Translations under genes and position numbers: made by a program
The notes under the pieces: model-generated
Told to the model about the DNA's origin: nothing
Database searches by the model: none
The model's input: only the letters and a program-made list of their open reading frames with translations
Assembly: GCA_029255685.2 (NCBI GenBank)
Contig: CM055315.2
Span: forward strand, 56,453,181 to 56,517,180
Direction: 5' to 3'
Length of the DNA: 64,000 nt
From: Silene conica
Taxonomy: Eukaryota; Streptophyta; Magnoliopsida; Caryophyllales; Caryophyllaceae
Shown here: in pieces, positions 1-11,754 of the stretch
How positions within the stretch are numbered: the first letter of the stretch is position 1
How the letters are laid out: every line of letters begins with the position of its first letter

Positions 1-1170
1 TACCATTTATATACGAAAGAATATCAACAAGAATCACATTGTTCAACATAATCATAACTACGTATAACAATTAGATTGATATATCATGCCAATAAGCTTA
101 CCAGTTAAATTTCATTCTACCACTTGGCAAGACTCTTCTTTGATAAACACGATTTTGACATCACATACGAACAACACATCATTATTTTGAGATCATAATA
201 CTAGACAGTAAGAGCGTCGGCATAATTGAAACGATTTCATATTAAGCTTGACGAAATAGACAAGATTACGCTATCATATAGTAAGGTTCATATTCATATC
301 ATATGCATAAATCTCATATCAGGACATCACGTGGTCACATCACATAGTTCACATTTGATTAACTGCCATATGAAACTTACATGACTCGCAATTCCGCCAA
401 ATAAACATTATGCAGCAACTTAGAAAATCATAATTTAATAACCACCTAACTATCTTGCGGCGATTATAGTTTTTCGAAAAATAAATAAAAAAATAACGAA
501 TTAGATAATCATAGGAACAAGAATCGAAGGCATATCCCAGGTGAACCATTTCCTACAATTTTACAACTCAATTGGTCTGAACAAGAACTTTACAGCAATT
601 CAACAGAAAATAGGGTAACTTGCCAAAATCACAATTAAATAGAGTCTCGTGATGATTTTACATGATTTATCATTTTGAAAGCGTGAACGTATATTCTAAA
701 CAGTGGAGTTGGAATTATACATAAACAGTAAACACGTTTTAAATGACTTCATTTACAAAAACATGGATCGAAACTGAACTGTGTAGTAACAACCCGACCA
801 CTGTCAACTAAAAGATTTGGTTCTTTCAAAATATAACTCCTATTAACGTGAAACCAAAAGCATTGTAAAACCAACTCCGAAGGTTATCATACATAAAATT
901 TTCATACTCAAATATGGAACACATATAAAATGACGGCCCATACAACCTTGGTAACATTCTGAAAATTTATTAAAATTTTGGTTCCTTTGCAATTACACAT
1001 TACTACATCCAAACTCAACCTTTCTTATTCCAAACATGTTGACAATCATTTGAAGCATAGACATCACTATGTACCATATTTACATTCATTCCTCATTTCA
1101 ATTGTAGTTGTCATCTAAAACACAATAAAGATTTCGAAAATGGAAATAGGATCAACCAAATGACTTGCTA
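1..1170 (-). mobile_element. Interior of gypsy element G, left part (non-coding as seen)
   Basis: This AT-rich stretch lies directly left of the target duplication of element A, so it continues the interior of G, which resumes at 11024. I see no convincing coding sequence, zinc knuckle or pol motif on either strand. By analogy with A, gag would be expected a few hundred bases inward of the G primer site, so G may be non-autonomous or badly decayed here. Assignment to G rests on the nesting logic, not on sequence similarity. Confidence 0.5.
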
Positions 1171-1175
1171 GTTAT
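1171..1175. repeat. Target site duplication of A, left copy (GTTAT)
   Basis: GTTAT directly precedes the TG of the A 5' LTR and is repeated at 11019-11023 after the CA of the 3' LTR. This fixes both element ends. Confidence 0.93.
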
Positions 1176-1658
1176 TGTAACAACCCGTATTTCTTTTATT
1201 TAGATTATAATAAAGGCTACGGGTCGTTGTAAAAACTTATAAACACTCGTGAAATTATGTGCTTATAATCGATTTGTGAGATTCGATTGGGTGATCTAAG
1301 TCATCAAAAATATTAAGACTAAGGTGGTACTAGTGAGGCTTGATCCTATGACCTTTAGAGACCCACCATTGGGTCTCGTTTTGCGTGCTAACATAGCAGC
1401 CCACTCACGTTTTCAGAAACCTTGAACAAGACCTTGAGTCTGCCGTCATTTATATGATAGTTGTACATACCCTAAACCCTACTCAAACACTTGTATACCT
1501 ACACAAAACCCTAGCCGTCATATTAGAGTGGGGAAGGAAGCAGTGCTCGGGTGTAGTAAAGCTGTTCTGGGTGGTTCGATTTGACCTTAACTCCGGTATG
1601 CTCACCTTAACCGTGCTTATTTCATGTTCTGTGTATGTTTTTGTCGCCTAGATTAGAA

Positions 1659-1667
1659 TATATAAAA
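1659..1667 (+). promoter_or_regulatory. Candidate TATA box of the A LTR
   Basis: TATATAAAA occurs about 0.48 kb into the LTR and is preserved in the 3' copy at 9134-9142. It would suit a U3 core promoter, but no other promoter evidence is visible. Confidence 0.25.
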
Positions 1668-2406
1668 CGAGTTAATCTGTGTCGTTATTTCATATTTAAA
1701 TACTAAGGCATGTGATGAATGTATGTGGGTCGTTATTCGTGTGTCGTTGGTCGTTTAGGGTTCCGTTCGAGGGTGGTTAAACAGGGGTCAGGAGGAGGTC
1801 GGGATATCACATTTTAACACGGTTGTTTTATACAGTTTTGTAATCAGTGTTCTTTGATGAGTCCGTATGTTTTGGTATGGGTCTGTGCGTGTTAGGACAG
1901 GTGGAAGTAAGGGGTTGCTCATGGTGGTAGTCTCGAGGTTCAGTGGTGGTTGGTCATGGTGGTGCAGCGGTGGTTGATGGTAGGAGTTAGAAGGTCGTTT
2001 TTATATTTGTTGTTGCCTAGTCAGTCTGCGTGTGTCAGGGGTTTTGGGTGGTGGTAATATCGTGGACTCGGGGGAGGTCAGAACGATATTGTCACCGAGT
2101 ATTTAGTCTGGAGTCTGGTGGTGGTGGTGGTGGTCGAGTCTGGTGTCGTTGGTGGCTGGGTCAGCGTCGAAGGGTGGATTGAAATGGCATGGTCAGGTGC
2201 TGCGGGTGAGGAACCAGGCCTGAACTGGGCCTGGTTTGGCTCATCGGTGGCTGTCGAGTGGGTGGTTGGTGGTTGTGGTGGTAACCGGTGGTTCTGGGTA
2301 CGTGTGCTGGTGGTTGTGGGGTCGGTAAGGTAGTCCCGTGGTGGTTGTAGGGGAGGTTGTCACGGGCTGTTGTCGGGAATGTTGTGGCTGTTTTGGGCGT
2401 GTTATG

Positions 2407-2407
<1 letters not shown>

Positions 2408-2456
<49 letters not shown>
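2408..2456 (+). repeat. TTA microsatellite in the A 5' LTR
   Basis: This is an uninterrupted run of TTA units. The equivalent run in the 3' LTR (9884-9955) is longer, which together with the MITE explains most of the length difference between the LTRs. Confidence 0.9.
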
Positions 2457-2457
<1 letters not shown>

Positions 2458-2929
2458 ATTATTATTAATGTTAGTATTATTATTTTATTAATGTTTTATT
2501 ATTGCTATGCGGTTTTGGGTCTTGTTAATTAAAGTTACGAGTCGGGAATTATTTAAGCCATGGAAGTCTCTATATCTATATTTGGAAAGTTTCTATAATT
2601 GGAAATTTCTATTTTTGGAAACTTTCCACTTATGGAAGGTTTCTATTTATAGTAAGTATAATTATTATGGGGTTGCGGGAAGGTTTTTAATTCGTACGTA
2701 TACATGTTTAGGTAGCGAATTTCGTGTGGAACACTTCTAACGAGCTTGGACATATCGACGATTCTGCTATTCAAGGTAGCGGAAAATAGTGGTATATGAT
2801 GATGTGTAATCTGTTCTTACCTGGTATTAAACATGTTGTGATATAATAACCTGTGATCGTTATATTGTGTTATCTATATTATACTGTGATATAATACGAT
2901 GTGTATATATATTGGGCCTTGTGATTGGT

Positions 2930-3061
2930 GTTGGATCAGTGCGGAGTATATTTGGCGTTGGATCGGTGCGGAGTTTATATGGCGTTGGATCGGTGCGGAG
3001 TTTATATGGTGTTGGATCGGTGCGGAGTTTATTTGGCGTTGGATCGGTGCGGAGTTTATTA
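2930..3061 (+). repeat. 27-bp tandem array in the A 5' LTR (about 5 units)
   Basis: Units begin at 2930, 2957, 2984, 3011 and 3038 and share the core GTTGGATCGGTGCGGAG. The period is a multiple of three, so the array stays open in several frames and yields spurious ORFs. The same array is in the 3' LTR and, in a variant form, in fragment T. Confidence 0.92.
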
Positions 3062-3441
3062 TACTGTTGGCATATTTATTTTTTTTCCCTACTAAACCTC
3101 GTGGTTGACCCTGTGTATTCGTGATCACCTGTGATGAACCAAATTTATTGGGGAGCAGATTGACAGGTGGCTGAGACTAAGGGGGAGCTATGGGAGGAAG
3201 AGCTTGGATCCGGACCAGACTAGAGTCTAGATCACTTTAGTACTTTAGCACGAGTTGTACTTTATTTATTTTGTTGAGACTTTCGGATACTGTTGTAAGA
3301 ACATGTTATGAGATTATTTTTAACTAAAGTATTGTTTATCTTTCCTTTGTATCTACTACCTCGGGAAACCAAGATGGTAACACCTTTATTTATCTAAGGA
3401 GTCCTAGTACAGGCCCTTAAATAAATGGGGGTGTTACAAAG

Positions 3442-3453
3442 TGGTATCAGAGC
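3442..3453 (+). other. Primer binding site of A (tRNA-iMet type)
   Basis: TGGTATCAGAGC lies 3 bp inside the 5' LTR. It matches the 3' end of initiator methionine tRNA, the usual primer for plant LTR elements. The leader from here to 3990 has no supported gene. Confidence 0.9.
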
Positions 3454-3990
3454 GAACGATCCTCAGGCCTAACCTAATGAACCCAATGAATGTAGGAGAG
3501 TCTATATAAAATGAACCACGGGATAGGACTGTTAGGAGCACACTAAAGGAAAAGTATGAGTCTGGGGCCCCCTCACACCGAACCATTGGCCCTATCAGTT
3601 TTACCCGGGAACCCAGAGTGAAAATACGAGAGAAAAGGGTAGGTTAAGAAAAGATGGAAGTAATGGTATGCTGTGATAAGTATTTTATGAGAATTCTGAG
3701 TATAAGTGACTGTTGGAAAAGCCGGAAGGGGCATGAGCATGAAAGAATCTTTAATTGTTTGAATAAAGAGGTATATATTAATATGATATGTGAAGTGTTG
3801 AAACATGCTAGTGATTCTTCTCTCATCATGTCTAGTGATATGCGGTTATGTGATCCCTGAGCCATGTTATAGAAGATAACTACTTTATATGATAAGTGTT
3901 TATAGACTTTAATGCTTAGGGAACATAGCCCTAATCCAAATGGGTACCCACATGAGTCGGGACTCATTTCTTTTTCTGTTGTATTATAGT

Positions 3991-5847
3991 ATGCCTCCGC
4001 GAAGAGACAATCTCGCTAATATCACGCAAGAGGAACTGGATCGTTTGATAGCTGAGAATGAGGCCTTAAAGGCCAAACGCATGGACTCTGCAAAAATGAG
4101 CACAATCATCGCGAGTCATCACCCTACCCAATTCACTGGGGAGAGGGAACCTCATCTGCTGGGAGCTTGGTGCCGGGAATTCAGTAACCTATTCGAGTTG
4201 GTGGATTGCCCTGAAGAATTGAGGGTTGACCAAGCAGCTCATTATCTGAGGGGTATGGCTGGAGACTGGTGGACTGGGAACAAGGGAGAGATCCGGGAGG
4301 CAACTCAAGAGGATGGGACCGAGTTTGTTGCTTGGATCGCATTCAAAAAGATCTTGTATGAGGTGTTTCTACCAGAGTTCCAGAAAAGCAAACTAAGGGA
4401 GGAGTTTGATACATTCAGGATGACAGAGGACATGACAGTGGAGGCTTATTACAGAAAGTTTATTCAGCTGGTGAGTTACGTGGGGGACATGGGGTTTGAT
4501 GATGCCATGCTGGCAATGAAGTTCGAGAGAGGGTTATCAATCGCTATCAAGAAGAGACTGATTGTGGCTCCGCCTACCACAGTCCGGGACATCTACTTAA
4601 GGGCTGGGGCAGCGGAGAGGCTCTCAGATATGATTAAGGAAGAAAAGAAGTCAAAATCAGAAAAGAGGAAGGCTGAGGCAGTGACGGAAAGTTCTGGGTC
4701 AAAGAAACCAAGCACCAACAAGTATAGTGGTTACTTCAGTAACAACACTTCCGGAGGTGCGAGAAATCAGAGTGGGGGCAATCACATGAGTGGGGTCTCT
4801 GGCAGTGGTTCAGCGGGAATAGTGTGTTTTGGCTGTGGAAAGAGGGGACATAAGCAGGCAGTGTGTCGTTCTTCTGGAGGGAATCAGTCCGGGGGCTACC
4901 GTATGCCTACATCCGGATATCAGGGGTCTCGCACCCAATCTTATGGTATTAGTGGCTATCGCACGCCCAAGACCAACTATGGTGGGGGTGCGAAGTCTGG
5001 AGGGAGCAGCAACTATCAGAGGAACTATAACAATTATCAGAGTCGCTCGTACCAGAATCAATACAATGGAGGTGGAAGCAACCAAAAGACGGGAGCAGAA
5101 GGCAACCAGCAGGCTGGGACATCCAGTGCCAGTCAGAGTGGAGTCAAATCCAGTGGCAAGCTCTTTGCCATGGGAAAGCAGGCCGCAAAGGAGGATGCTC
5201 ATGTGGTCACCGGTACTTTTCTTGTAAACTCTAAACTTACTTTCGTACTTTTCGATTCTGGTGCGACCCATTCGTTTGTCTCTAGAGATCATGTTAAGGC
5301 TTTGGGACTTGAGAGATTTGATTGGGTCGCGGATTCAGTGACCATACCATCAGGCGAGTCGATTGTTTGTAATAGAGTATATGGTAGTGTACCCATCAAA
5401 ATCGGGGAAGCAATTTTCTATTGTGACCTCATAGAATTTCCACTAGGGGGCTTTGAGGTGATTCTGGGGATGGACTGGCTAGGGAAGTATCGAGCTTTCA
5501 TCGACTGTCATCAAAAGAAGATTTCCTTGAAGGGACCTAAGGGAATGAGGGTGTCTTACAAGGGATATCGAGTCAAACCAAAAATCAAATTCATTTCTGT
5601 CAATACCCTGAAGTCTAGCTTGAGGAAAGGAGAGAGCCTGATCTTGTGCCAAATGTGGAATTGTGAGGCTGAGACTCCAAAGACGAGTGAGATACCTGTG
5701 GTACGGGAGTTTGAGGGAGTATTTCGAGACGACGTTCCAGGGTTGCCGCCAAGGAGGGAAGTGGAATTTTCCATTGACCTGAAACCAGGGCGGGACCAAT
5801 ATCTAAATCACCGTACCGTATGGGACCGAAGGAGATGGAGGAGTTGA
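3991..5847 (+). pseudogene. gag: A gag and protease reading frame
   Basis: The start chosen is ATG 3991 (MPPRRDN), which begins the conserved Gag; the same frame is open from 3940. Gag packages element RNA into cytoplasmic particles. The capsid region carries a retrotransposon-gag pattern (Trp-rich GDWW motif near 4265). It is followed by a Gly/Ser/Asn/Gln-rich stretch and one CCHC zinc knuckle at 4825-4866 (CFGCGKRGHKQAVC). The aspartic protease has its DSGA active site at 5254-5265, and a GMDWL motif lies near 5468. The frame is lost near 5788-5793, where one base appears to be missing from a G-rich run. Downstream translation in this frame is nonsense and ends at 5847, while the pol frame continues from the next feature. 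Confidence 0.85.
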
Positions 5848-7625
5848 AGAAGCAGTTGGATGAACTAGCTAAGAAATGGTTCATTCGACCCAGTGTGTCG
5901 CCCTGGGGAGCACCCGTTTTGTTTGTGAAGAAGAAGGATGGTAGTTTGAGACTTTGTGTTGACTACCGAGAGCTGAACAATGTGACCATCAAGAACCGTT
6001 ATCCGTTGCCGAGGATTGATGACTTGTTCGATCAGTTAAGTGGAGCTGGGGTTTTCTCCAAGATTGATTTGAGATCCGGGTATCATTTGTTGAGAATAAA
6101 GGATGAAGATATTCCAAAGACCGCTTTCCGAACGAGGTATGGCCACTATGAATTTGTGGTTATGCCATTTGGACTGACTAATGCTCCAGCTGTGTTTATG
6201 GACTTGATGAATCGAGTCTTCAGCCCCTATCTGGATAAGTTTGTGGTGGTATTCATAGATGATATCCTGGTATACTCCAAGAATGCAGAAGAGCACGAGG
6301 ACCATTTGAGGAAAGTACTTCAGACCCTGGAAGAACATAAACTCAATGCTAAGTTGAGTAAGTGTGAGTTCTGGTTGGAGAGAGTGGCGTTTTTGGGGCA
6401 TGTGATTTCAATGGAGGGAGTGTCTGTTGACACCAGTAAGATCGCGGCTGTAACTAAGTGGCAAAGTCCGAAGAATGTGAGTGAGATTCGAAGCTTTCTG
6501 GGATTGGCTGGATATTATCGGAGATTTGTCAAAGATTTTTCAAAGATAGCGAAGCCGTTGACGTCGTTAATGAGGAAAGAGAACCGTTTTGTCTGGGATG
6601 AGAGTTGTGAGAAGGCATTCCTAACCCTTAAGGAATGCCTGACAACAGCTCCTATCCTTGCTTTGCCAGTTGGGAGTGAAAACTTCGAAGTTTATACTGA
6701 CGCTTCGAAGCATGGGTTGGGTTGTGTGCTAATGCAGAACGGGAGAGTGATAGCGTATGCTTCTCGCCAGTTGAAGACCTACGAAGAAAATTATCCGACT
6801 CATGACTTGGAATTGGGAGCTGTGGTCTTTGCACTTAAATTGTGGCGCCATTACCTTTACGGAGCCACTTTTAAGGTGTTTTCTGATCATAAAAGCCTGA
6901 AGTATATCTACACCCAGAAGGAGCTGAATATGAGACAGAGGAGGTGGATAGAGTTGATTGGAGACTATGATATGCAGATTGTCTACCACGAGGGCAAGGC
7001 GAATGTGGTAGCTGATGCCCTAAGTAGGAAGTCAGTTCATGCTTTGAGTTGTGCCAGATCGAGAGTGAGGTTGCATGGTGAATTAAGGGAGATGAGAATT
7101 TTTATGATCCGGAAAGGGGATGCTCTTAGTGATTTGACAGTGGAGCCAGATTTGTATGGAGAGATTCGAGAGTTACAAAAGAGTGATGCAAGGATCCAGA
7201 AGTGGCGTAGGATGGTTGAGAGTGAGAGTGGAGAGACTGCATCCAAGTTCAGTATTCATACTGATGGTAGTTTGAGGTTCAGTGGGCGATGGTGTGTTCT
7301 GGATGTAGAGGAACTAAAGAAGAAGATCCTGATTGAAGCTCATGCTACTCCGTATTCCGTTCACCCAAGGGGTGATAAGCTGTATAAAGATCTTAATAAG
7401 ACGTTCTGGTGGCCTAACATGAAGAGGGAAGTCGCAGAGTTTGTGTCGAGGTGTTTGACTTGTCAGAGAGTGAAAGGGGAGCATAAGAGACCTCACGGGG
7501 AAAGTCCAGCCGTTGGATGTGCCAGAGTGGAAGTGGGAGAACATTTCGATGGATTTTATCGTGGGGTTGCCTCGGACTCAGAGGGGCAACAACATGATTT
7601 GGGTGATTGTGGATCGTTTGACTAA
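5820..7625 (+). pseudogene. pol: A pol: reverse transcriptase, RNase H, integrase N-terminus
   Basis: This frame holds the Ty3/gypsy RT, including [12 protein letters not shown] near 5920 and the catalytic FIDDIL at 6252-6269. It is followed by RNase H with YTDAS near 6693, then the HHCC zinc-binding start of integrase near 7340-7480 (paired CLTC). RT and RNase H copy the RNA genome to DNA; integrase inserts it. True pol begins upstream as a continuation of the Gag frame, so ATG 5820 is not a real start. An extra G in the run near 7497-7501 shifts the frame, and the last residues before 7625 are not integrase. Confidence 0.85.
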
Positions 7626-7926
7626 GTCAGCTCACTTTATTCCCATGAAAGATACCTGGAGTAAAGCCGAGTTGGCTAAGTCATATGTTCAGAATGTGGT
7701 CAAACTGCATGGCGTACCCAAGGACATTGTTTCAGATCGAGACTCGAGGTTTATATCCAGATTTTGGCAGGAGTTGCAGGCAGCTTTGGGTACCCAATTG
7801 AAGATGAGTACTGCCTTCCATCCAGCTACTGACGGTCAGACTGAGAGAATGATTCAGACCCTTGAGGATATGTTGAGGGCTTGTGTACTTGAGTTCGGAG
7901 GATCTTGGGAGGATCGACTGGGCTGA
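7513..7926 (+). pseudogene. pol: A pol: integrase catalytic core
   Basis: The frame resumes with the integrase core: MDF at about 7549, SDRDSRF near 7735 and GQTERMIQ near 7837 carry the D, D and E of the catalytic triad. It ends at a TGA (7924-7926) caused by a small deletion in the run preceding the expected EFSYNNSYH segment. That segment can be read in another frame just downstream. Confidence 0.82.
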
Positions 7927-8011
7927 TCGAGTTTTCTTATAGTAACAGTTACCATGCAAGTATAGGGATGGCCCTTTCGAGGCTCTGTTTGGGAAGAAGT
8001 GTCGGAGCCCT

Positions 8012-8500
8012 GTGTGTTGGGATGATCGAGCAGATGTTGTGACCTTAGGGCCAGATATGATCCAGGAGATGGTGGAGCAGGTACAGATTAAAGTACTGCT
8101 TAAAGTATCTCCAATGAAGGGTGTAATGAGGTTTGGGAAGCGTGACAAATTGAGTCAGAAATTTATAGGACCGTTTGGGGTTTTGGACAGGGTTGGGGAG
8201 GTGGCATACCGATTAGCTTTACCTCCAGCTCTATCCAAGGTCCATAATGTGTTCCATGTGTCCCAGTTGAGGAAATATGTGAGTGATCCAGCTCATGTGC
8301 TTCAGCACGAGGTGATTGAGGTAGATGAGCAGTTGGCATACATTGAGACTCCGAAGGAAATTCTGGACATGAAGGTACGGAAAACTCGCAATGGGGAGAC
8401 GTCCTTGGTGAAAGTCTTGTGGACTAATAATAATCAGGAAGAGGCGACATGGGAGCCCGAGATATCCATGAGAGAGCGTTACCCGCACTTGTTCGATTGA
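8012..8500 (+). pseudogene. pol: A pol: integrase C-terminus and chromodomain
   Basis: This frame covers the integrase C-terminal region ([19 protein letters not shown]) and a chromodomain-like end ([14 protein letters not shown]) closing at 8500. Chromodomains of chromoviruses bind modified histones and steer insertion to heterochromatin. Upstream, one further base is missing near 7970. At about 8090 a segment of roughly 30 codons seems deleted between VEQVQ and VLLKVS. I judge the latter from the general family layout, so its size is approximate. Confidence 0.8.
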
Positions 8501-8637
8501 GGTAAGTTACGGGGACGTAACTCTTTTTTTTAGTAGGGTGGAATGTGACATCTTCCATGTTTCTAATATGATTAGGTGTTGTTTCGGGTATGACTGATTC
8601 GATATGAGTGAGTGAACTTCGGGACGAAGTTCATTTT

Positions 8638-8649
8638 AAGGGGGAAAGA
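8638..8649 (+). other. Polypurine tract of A
   Basis: AAGGGGGAAAGA immediately precedes the 3' LTR and is the expected primer for plus-strand DNA synthesis. The upstream TTCGGGACGAA is a sequence commonly seen before the 3' LTR of plant gypsy elements. Confidence 0.85.
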
Positions 8650-9882
8650 CTGTAACAACCCGTATTTCTTTTATTTAGATTATAATAAAGGCTACGGGTC
8701 GTTGTAAAAACTTATAAACACTCGTGAAATTATGTGCTTATAATCGATTTGTGAGATTCGATTGGGTGATCTAAGTCATCAATAATATTAAGAGTAAGGT
8801 GGTACTAGTGAGGCTTGATCCTATGACCTTTAGAGACCCGCCATTGGGCCTCGTTTTGCGTGCTAACATAGCAGCCCACTCACGTTTTCAGAAACCTTGA
8901 ACAAGACCTTGAGCCTGCCGTCATTTATATGATAGTTGTACATACCCTAAACCCTACTCAAACACTTGTATACCTACACAAAACCCTAGCCGTCATATTT
9001 GAGTGGGGAAGGAAGCAGTGCTCGGGTGTAGTAAGGATGTTCTAGGTGGTTCGATTTGACCTTAACTCCGGTATGCTCACCTTAACCGTGCTTATTTCAT
9101 GTTCTGTGTATGTTTTTGTCGCCTAGATTAGAATATATAAAATGAGTTAATATGTGTCGTTATTTCATATTTACATACTAAGGCATGTGATGAATGTATG
9201 TGGGTCGTTATTGGTGTGTCGTTGGTCGTTTAGGGTTCCGTTTGAGGGTGGTTAAACTGGGGTCAGGAGGAGGTCGTGATATCACATTTTAACACGATTG
9301 TTTTATACAGTTTTGTAATCAGTGTTCTTTGATGAGTCCGTATGTTTTGGTATGGGTCTGTGCGTGTTAGGACAGGTGGAAGTAAGGGGTTGCTCATGGT
9401 GGTAGTCTCGAGGTTTAGTGGTGGTTGGTCATGGTGGTGCAGCGGTGGTTGATGGTAGGAGTTAGAAGGTCGTTTTTATATTTGTTGTTGCCCAGTCAGT
9501 CTGCGTGTGTCAGGGGTTTTGGGTGGTGGTAATATCGTGGACTCGGGGGAGGTCAGAACGATATTTTCACCGAGTGTTTAGTCTGGAGTCTGGTGGTGGT
9601 GGTGGTGGTCGAGTCTGGTGTCGTTGGTGGCTGGGTCAGCGTCGAAGGGTGGATTGAAATGGCATGGTCAGGTGCTGCGGGTGAGGAACCAGGCCTGAAC
9701 TGGGCCTGGTTTGGCTCATCGGTGGCTGTCGAGTGGGTGGTTGGTGGTTGTGGTGGTAACCGGTGGTTCTGGGTACGTGTGCTGGTGGTTGTGGGGGTCG
9801 GTAAGGTAGTCACGTGGTGGTTGTAGGGGAGGTTGTCACGGGCTGTTGTCGGGAATGTTGTGGCTGTTTTGGGCGTGTTATG

Positions 9883-9883
<1 letters not shown>

Positions 9884-9955
<72 letters not shown>
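9884..9955 (+). repeat. TTA microsatellite in the A 3' LTR
   Basis: It is longer than its 5' LTR counterpart, showing slippage since insertion. Confidence 0.9.
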
Positions 9956-9959
<4 letters not shown>

Positions 9960-10333
9960 TAGTATTATTATTTTATTAATGTTTTATTATTGCTATGCGG
10001 TTTTGTGTCTTGTTAATTAAAGTTACGAGTCGGGAATTATTTAAGCCATGGAAGTCTCTATATCTATATTTGGAAAGTTTCTATAATTGGAAGTTTCTAT
10101 TTTTGGAAACTTTCCACTTATGGAAGGTTTCTATTTATAGTAAATATAATTATTATGGGGTTGCGGGAAGGTTATTAATTCGTACGTATACATGTTTAGG
10201 TAGCGAATTTCGTGTGGAACACTTCTAACGAGCTTGGACTTATCGACGATTCTGCTATTCAAGGTAGGGGAAAATACTGGTATATGATGATGTGTAATCT
10301 GTTCTTACCTGGTATTAAACATGTTGTGATATA

Positions 10334-10423
10334 CTACCTCTGTCCCAATGGGATGTTTACACTTTTTTTATTTTGTGAGGGGGAAATAAAGGAAGTGTAA
10401 ACATATGACTGGGACGGAGGGAG
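10334..10423. mobile_element. Stowaway-like MITE (90 bp) inside the A 3' LTR
   Basis: The ends are terminal inverted repeats: CTACCTCTGTCCCA at the left, and the reverse complement of the right end reads CTCCCTCCGTCCCA. They continue into a shared GTTTACAC. The element is flanked by TA at 10332-10333 and 10424-10425. The 5' LTR shows the empty site. The CTCCCTCCGTCCC end and TA target are hallmarks of Stowaway (Tc1/mariner-type) MITEs. It has no coding capacity. Confidence 0.92.
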
Positions 10424-10509
10424 TAATATCTTGTGATCATTATATTGTGTTATCTATATTATACTGTGATATAATACGATGTGTATATATATTGGGCCTT
10501 GTGATTGGT

Positions 10510-10641
10510 GTTGGATCGGTGCGGAGTATATTTGGCTTTGGATCGGTGCGGAGTTTATATGGTGTTGGATCAGTGCAGAGTTTATATGGTGTTGGATCGG
10601 TGCAGAGTTTATTTGGCGTTGGATCGGTGCGGAGTTTATTA
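10510..10641 (+). repeat. 27-bp tandem array in the A 3' LTR
   Basis: Five units align with 2930-3061, with private substitutions such as GTTGGATC changed to TTTGGATC in the second unit. Confidence 0.9.
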
Positions 10642-11018
10642 TACTGTTGGCTTATTTATTTCTTTTCCCTACTCAACCTCGTGGTTGACCCTGTGTATTC
10701 GTGATCACCTGTGATGAACCAAATTTATTGGGGAGCAGATTGACAGGTGGCTGAGACTAAGGGGGAGCTATGGGAGGAAGAGCTTGGATCCGGACCAGAC
10801 TAGAGTCTAGATCACTTTAGTACTTTAGCACGAGTTGTACTTTATTTATTTTGTTGAGACTTTCGGATACTGTTGTAAGAACATGTTATGAGATTATTTT
10901 TAACTAAAGTACTGTTTATCTTTCCTTTGTATCTACTACCTCGGGAAACCGAGATGGTAACACCTTTATTTATCTAAGGAGTCCTAGTACAAGCCCTTAA
11001 ATAAATGGGGGTGTTACA

Positions 11019-11023
11019 GTTAT
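11019..11023. repeat. Target site duplication of A, right copy (GTTAT)
   Basis: It matches 1171-1175. Confidence 0.93.
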
Positions 11024-11754
11024 ACATGTGTATCTAAATAAATTAGTTTCTCCCATCACACAATCACAACTTATCCAAGTACGGAAATATAAACTAGGGA
11101 CTACTACGTATCCCTTATTGATGCCTAACTTCATAACGAAGTTAAACGCATATAATCGGCCTAAAATTTTAAGCACGATAGATGCAACTCATAACTATAT
11201 ACATTCACTAGACATTGTTTACCATAACATGTGAGAAGATCAACTGAATTACTCGTCTTTACAAGGAGTTAAACACCAATATCATATAATAACGATAGTC
11301 ATTTAAATATCAGGTAATCGTATGAACATTTCAAAATACCAAAATCATATGATCACATCACCCTTAACTATTGTTCAACAAATACACCTCCAAACTCTGA
11401 AAATTTCAATTCAATCATCCAGATCGATCCACATTTCTTATCACACATATTCTTCCAACGCACATCATTAATCAGAACTCACATATTACTTACCTAATTC
11501 TTCTCCTGCGAAAACGTTAGTACAATATAACTGGGTCACTATATAGTCTACACCACTCTTCAATTACTCACATTGGGTTCCCGAGACAGAACCGAAAGGG
11601 CCCACGGTTTGGTGTGAGGGGGGCCCTAACTCATCCCGTTCCTTTTTGGGTATCCTATCAATTTCATCTCGGGGTTCATTTTATTAGACTCTTCTTACGT
11701 TCATTATCATTCATTTGGTTTAGGCCTGAGGATCGTTCTCTCTGATACCACTTT
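11024..11754 (-). mobile_element. Leader of element G with tRNA-iMet primer site
   Basis: Read on the minus strand, this begins with the primer site (11740-11751) next to the G 5' LTR. It continues with a leader clearly related to that of A, including the CCTCAGGCCTAA block and the GGGCCC, CACACC, AACC block near 11600. No ORF is supported in this stretch. Confidence 0.75.

Larger units (their letters stand above)
1176..3438 (+). repeat. 5' LTR of element A
   Basis: It is bounded by TG at the left and CA at the right and matches 8651-11018. It holds a TTA microsatellite, a 27-bp tandem array and a GT-rich stretch around 1900-2340. It lacks the 90-bp MITE found in the 3' copy, so it shows the pre-insertion state of that site. 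The ORFs inside it are fortuitous. Confidence 0.92.
1176..11018 (+). mobile_element. Element A: complete Ty3/gypsy LTR retrotransposon of chromovirus type
   Basis: The element has 2.26-kb and 2.37-kb LTRs beginning TGTAACAACC and ending GTGTTACA, a tRNA-iMet primer site, the order Gag, protease, RT, RNase H, integrase, chromodomain-like end, a polypurine tract, and a 5-bp target duplication. The two LTRs differ by roughly 2 percent in the stretches I compared, so insertion is fairly recent. The coding region is interrupted by several small indels and one larger deletion, so this copy cannot make a full polyprotein. Its leader and LTR resemble those of G, S and T, which form one lineage in this window. 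Confidence 0.93.
8651..11018 (+). repeat. 3' LTR of element A
   Basis: It matches 1176-3438 with scattered substitutions, a longer TTA run and a 90-bp MITE plus TA duplication. It ends GTGTTACA directly before the GTTAT target duplication. Confidence 0.93.

Noticed and set aside
2338..2532. ORF with a long isoleucine run, also at 9814-10020
   Set aside because: It is the translation of the TTA microsatellite.
2867..3124. ORFs open in several frames on both strands, also at 10405-10714 and 53612-53847
   Set aside because: They are produced by the 27-bp LTR array, whose period is a multiple of three; no coding signal.
3442..3453. tRNA gene suggested by tRNA-complementary sequence, also at the other primer sites
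   Set aside because: Only 12 to 18 bases match, next to LTRs; these are primer binding sites.
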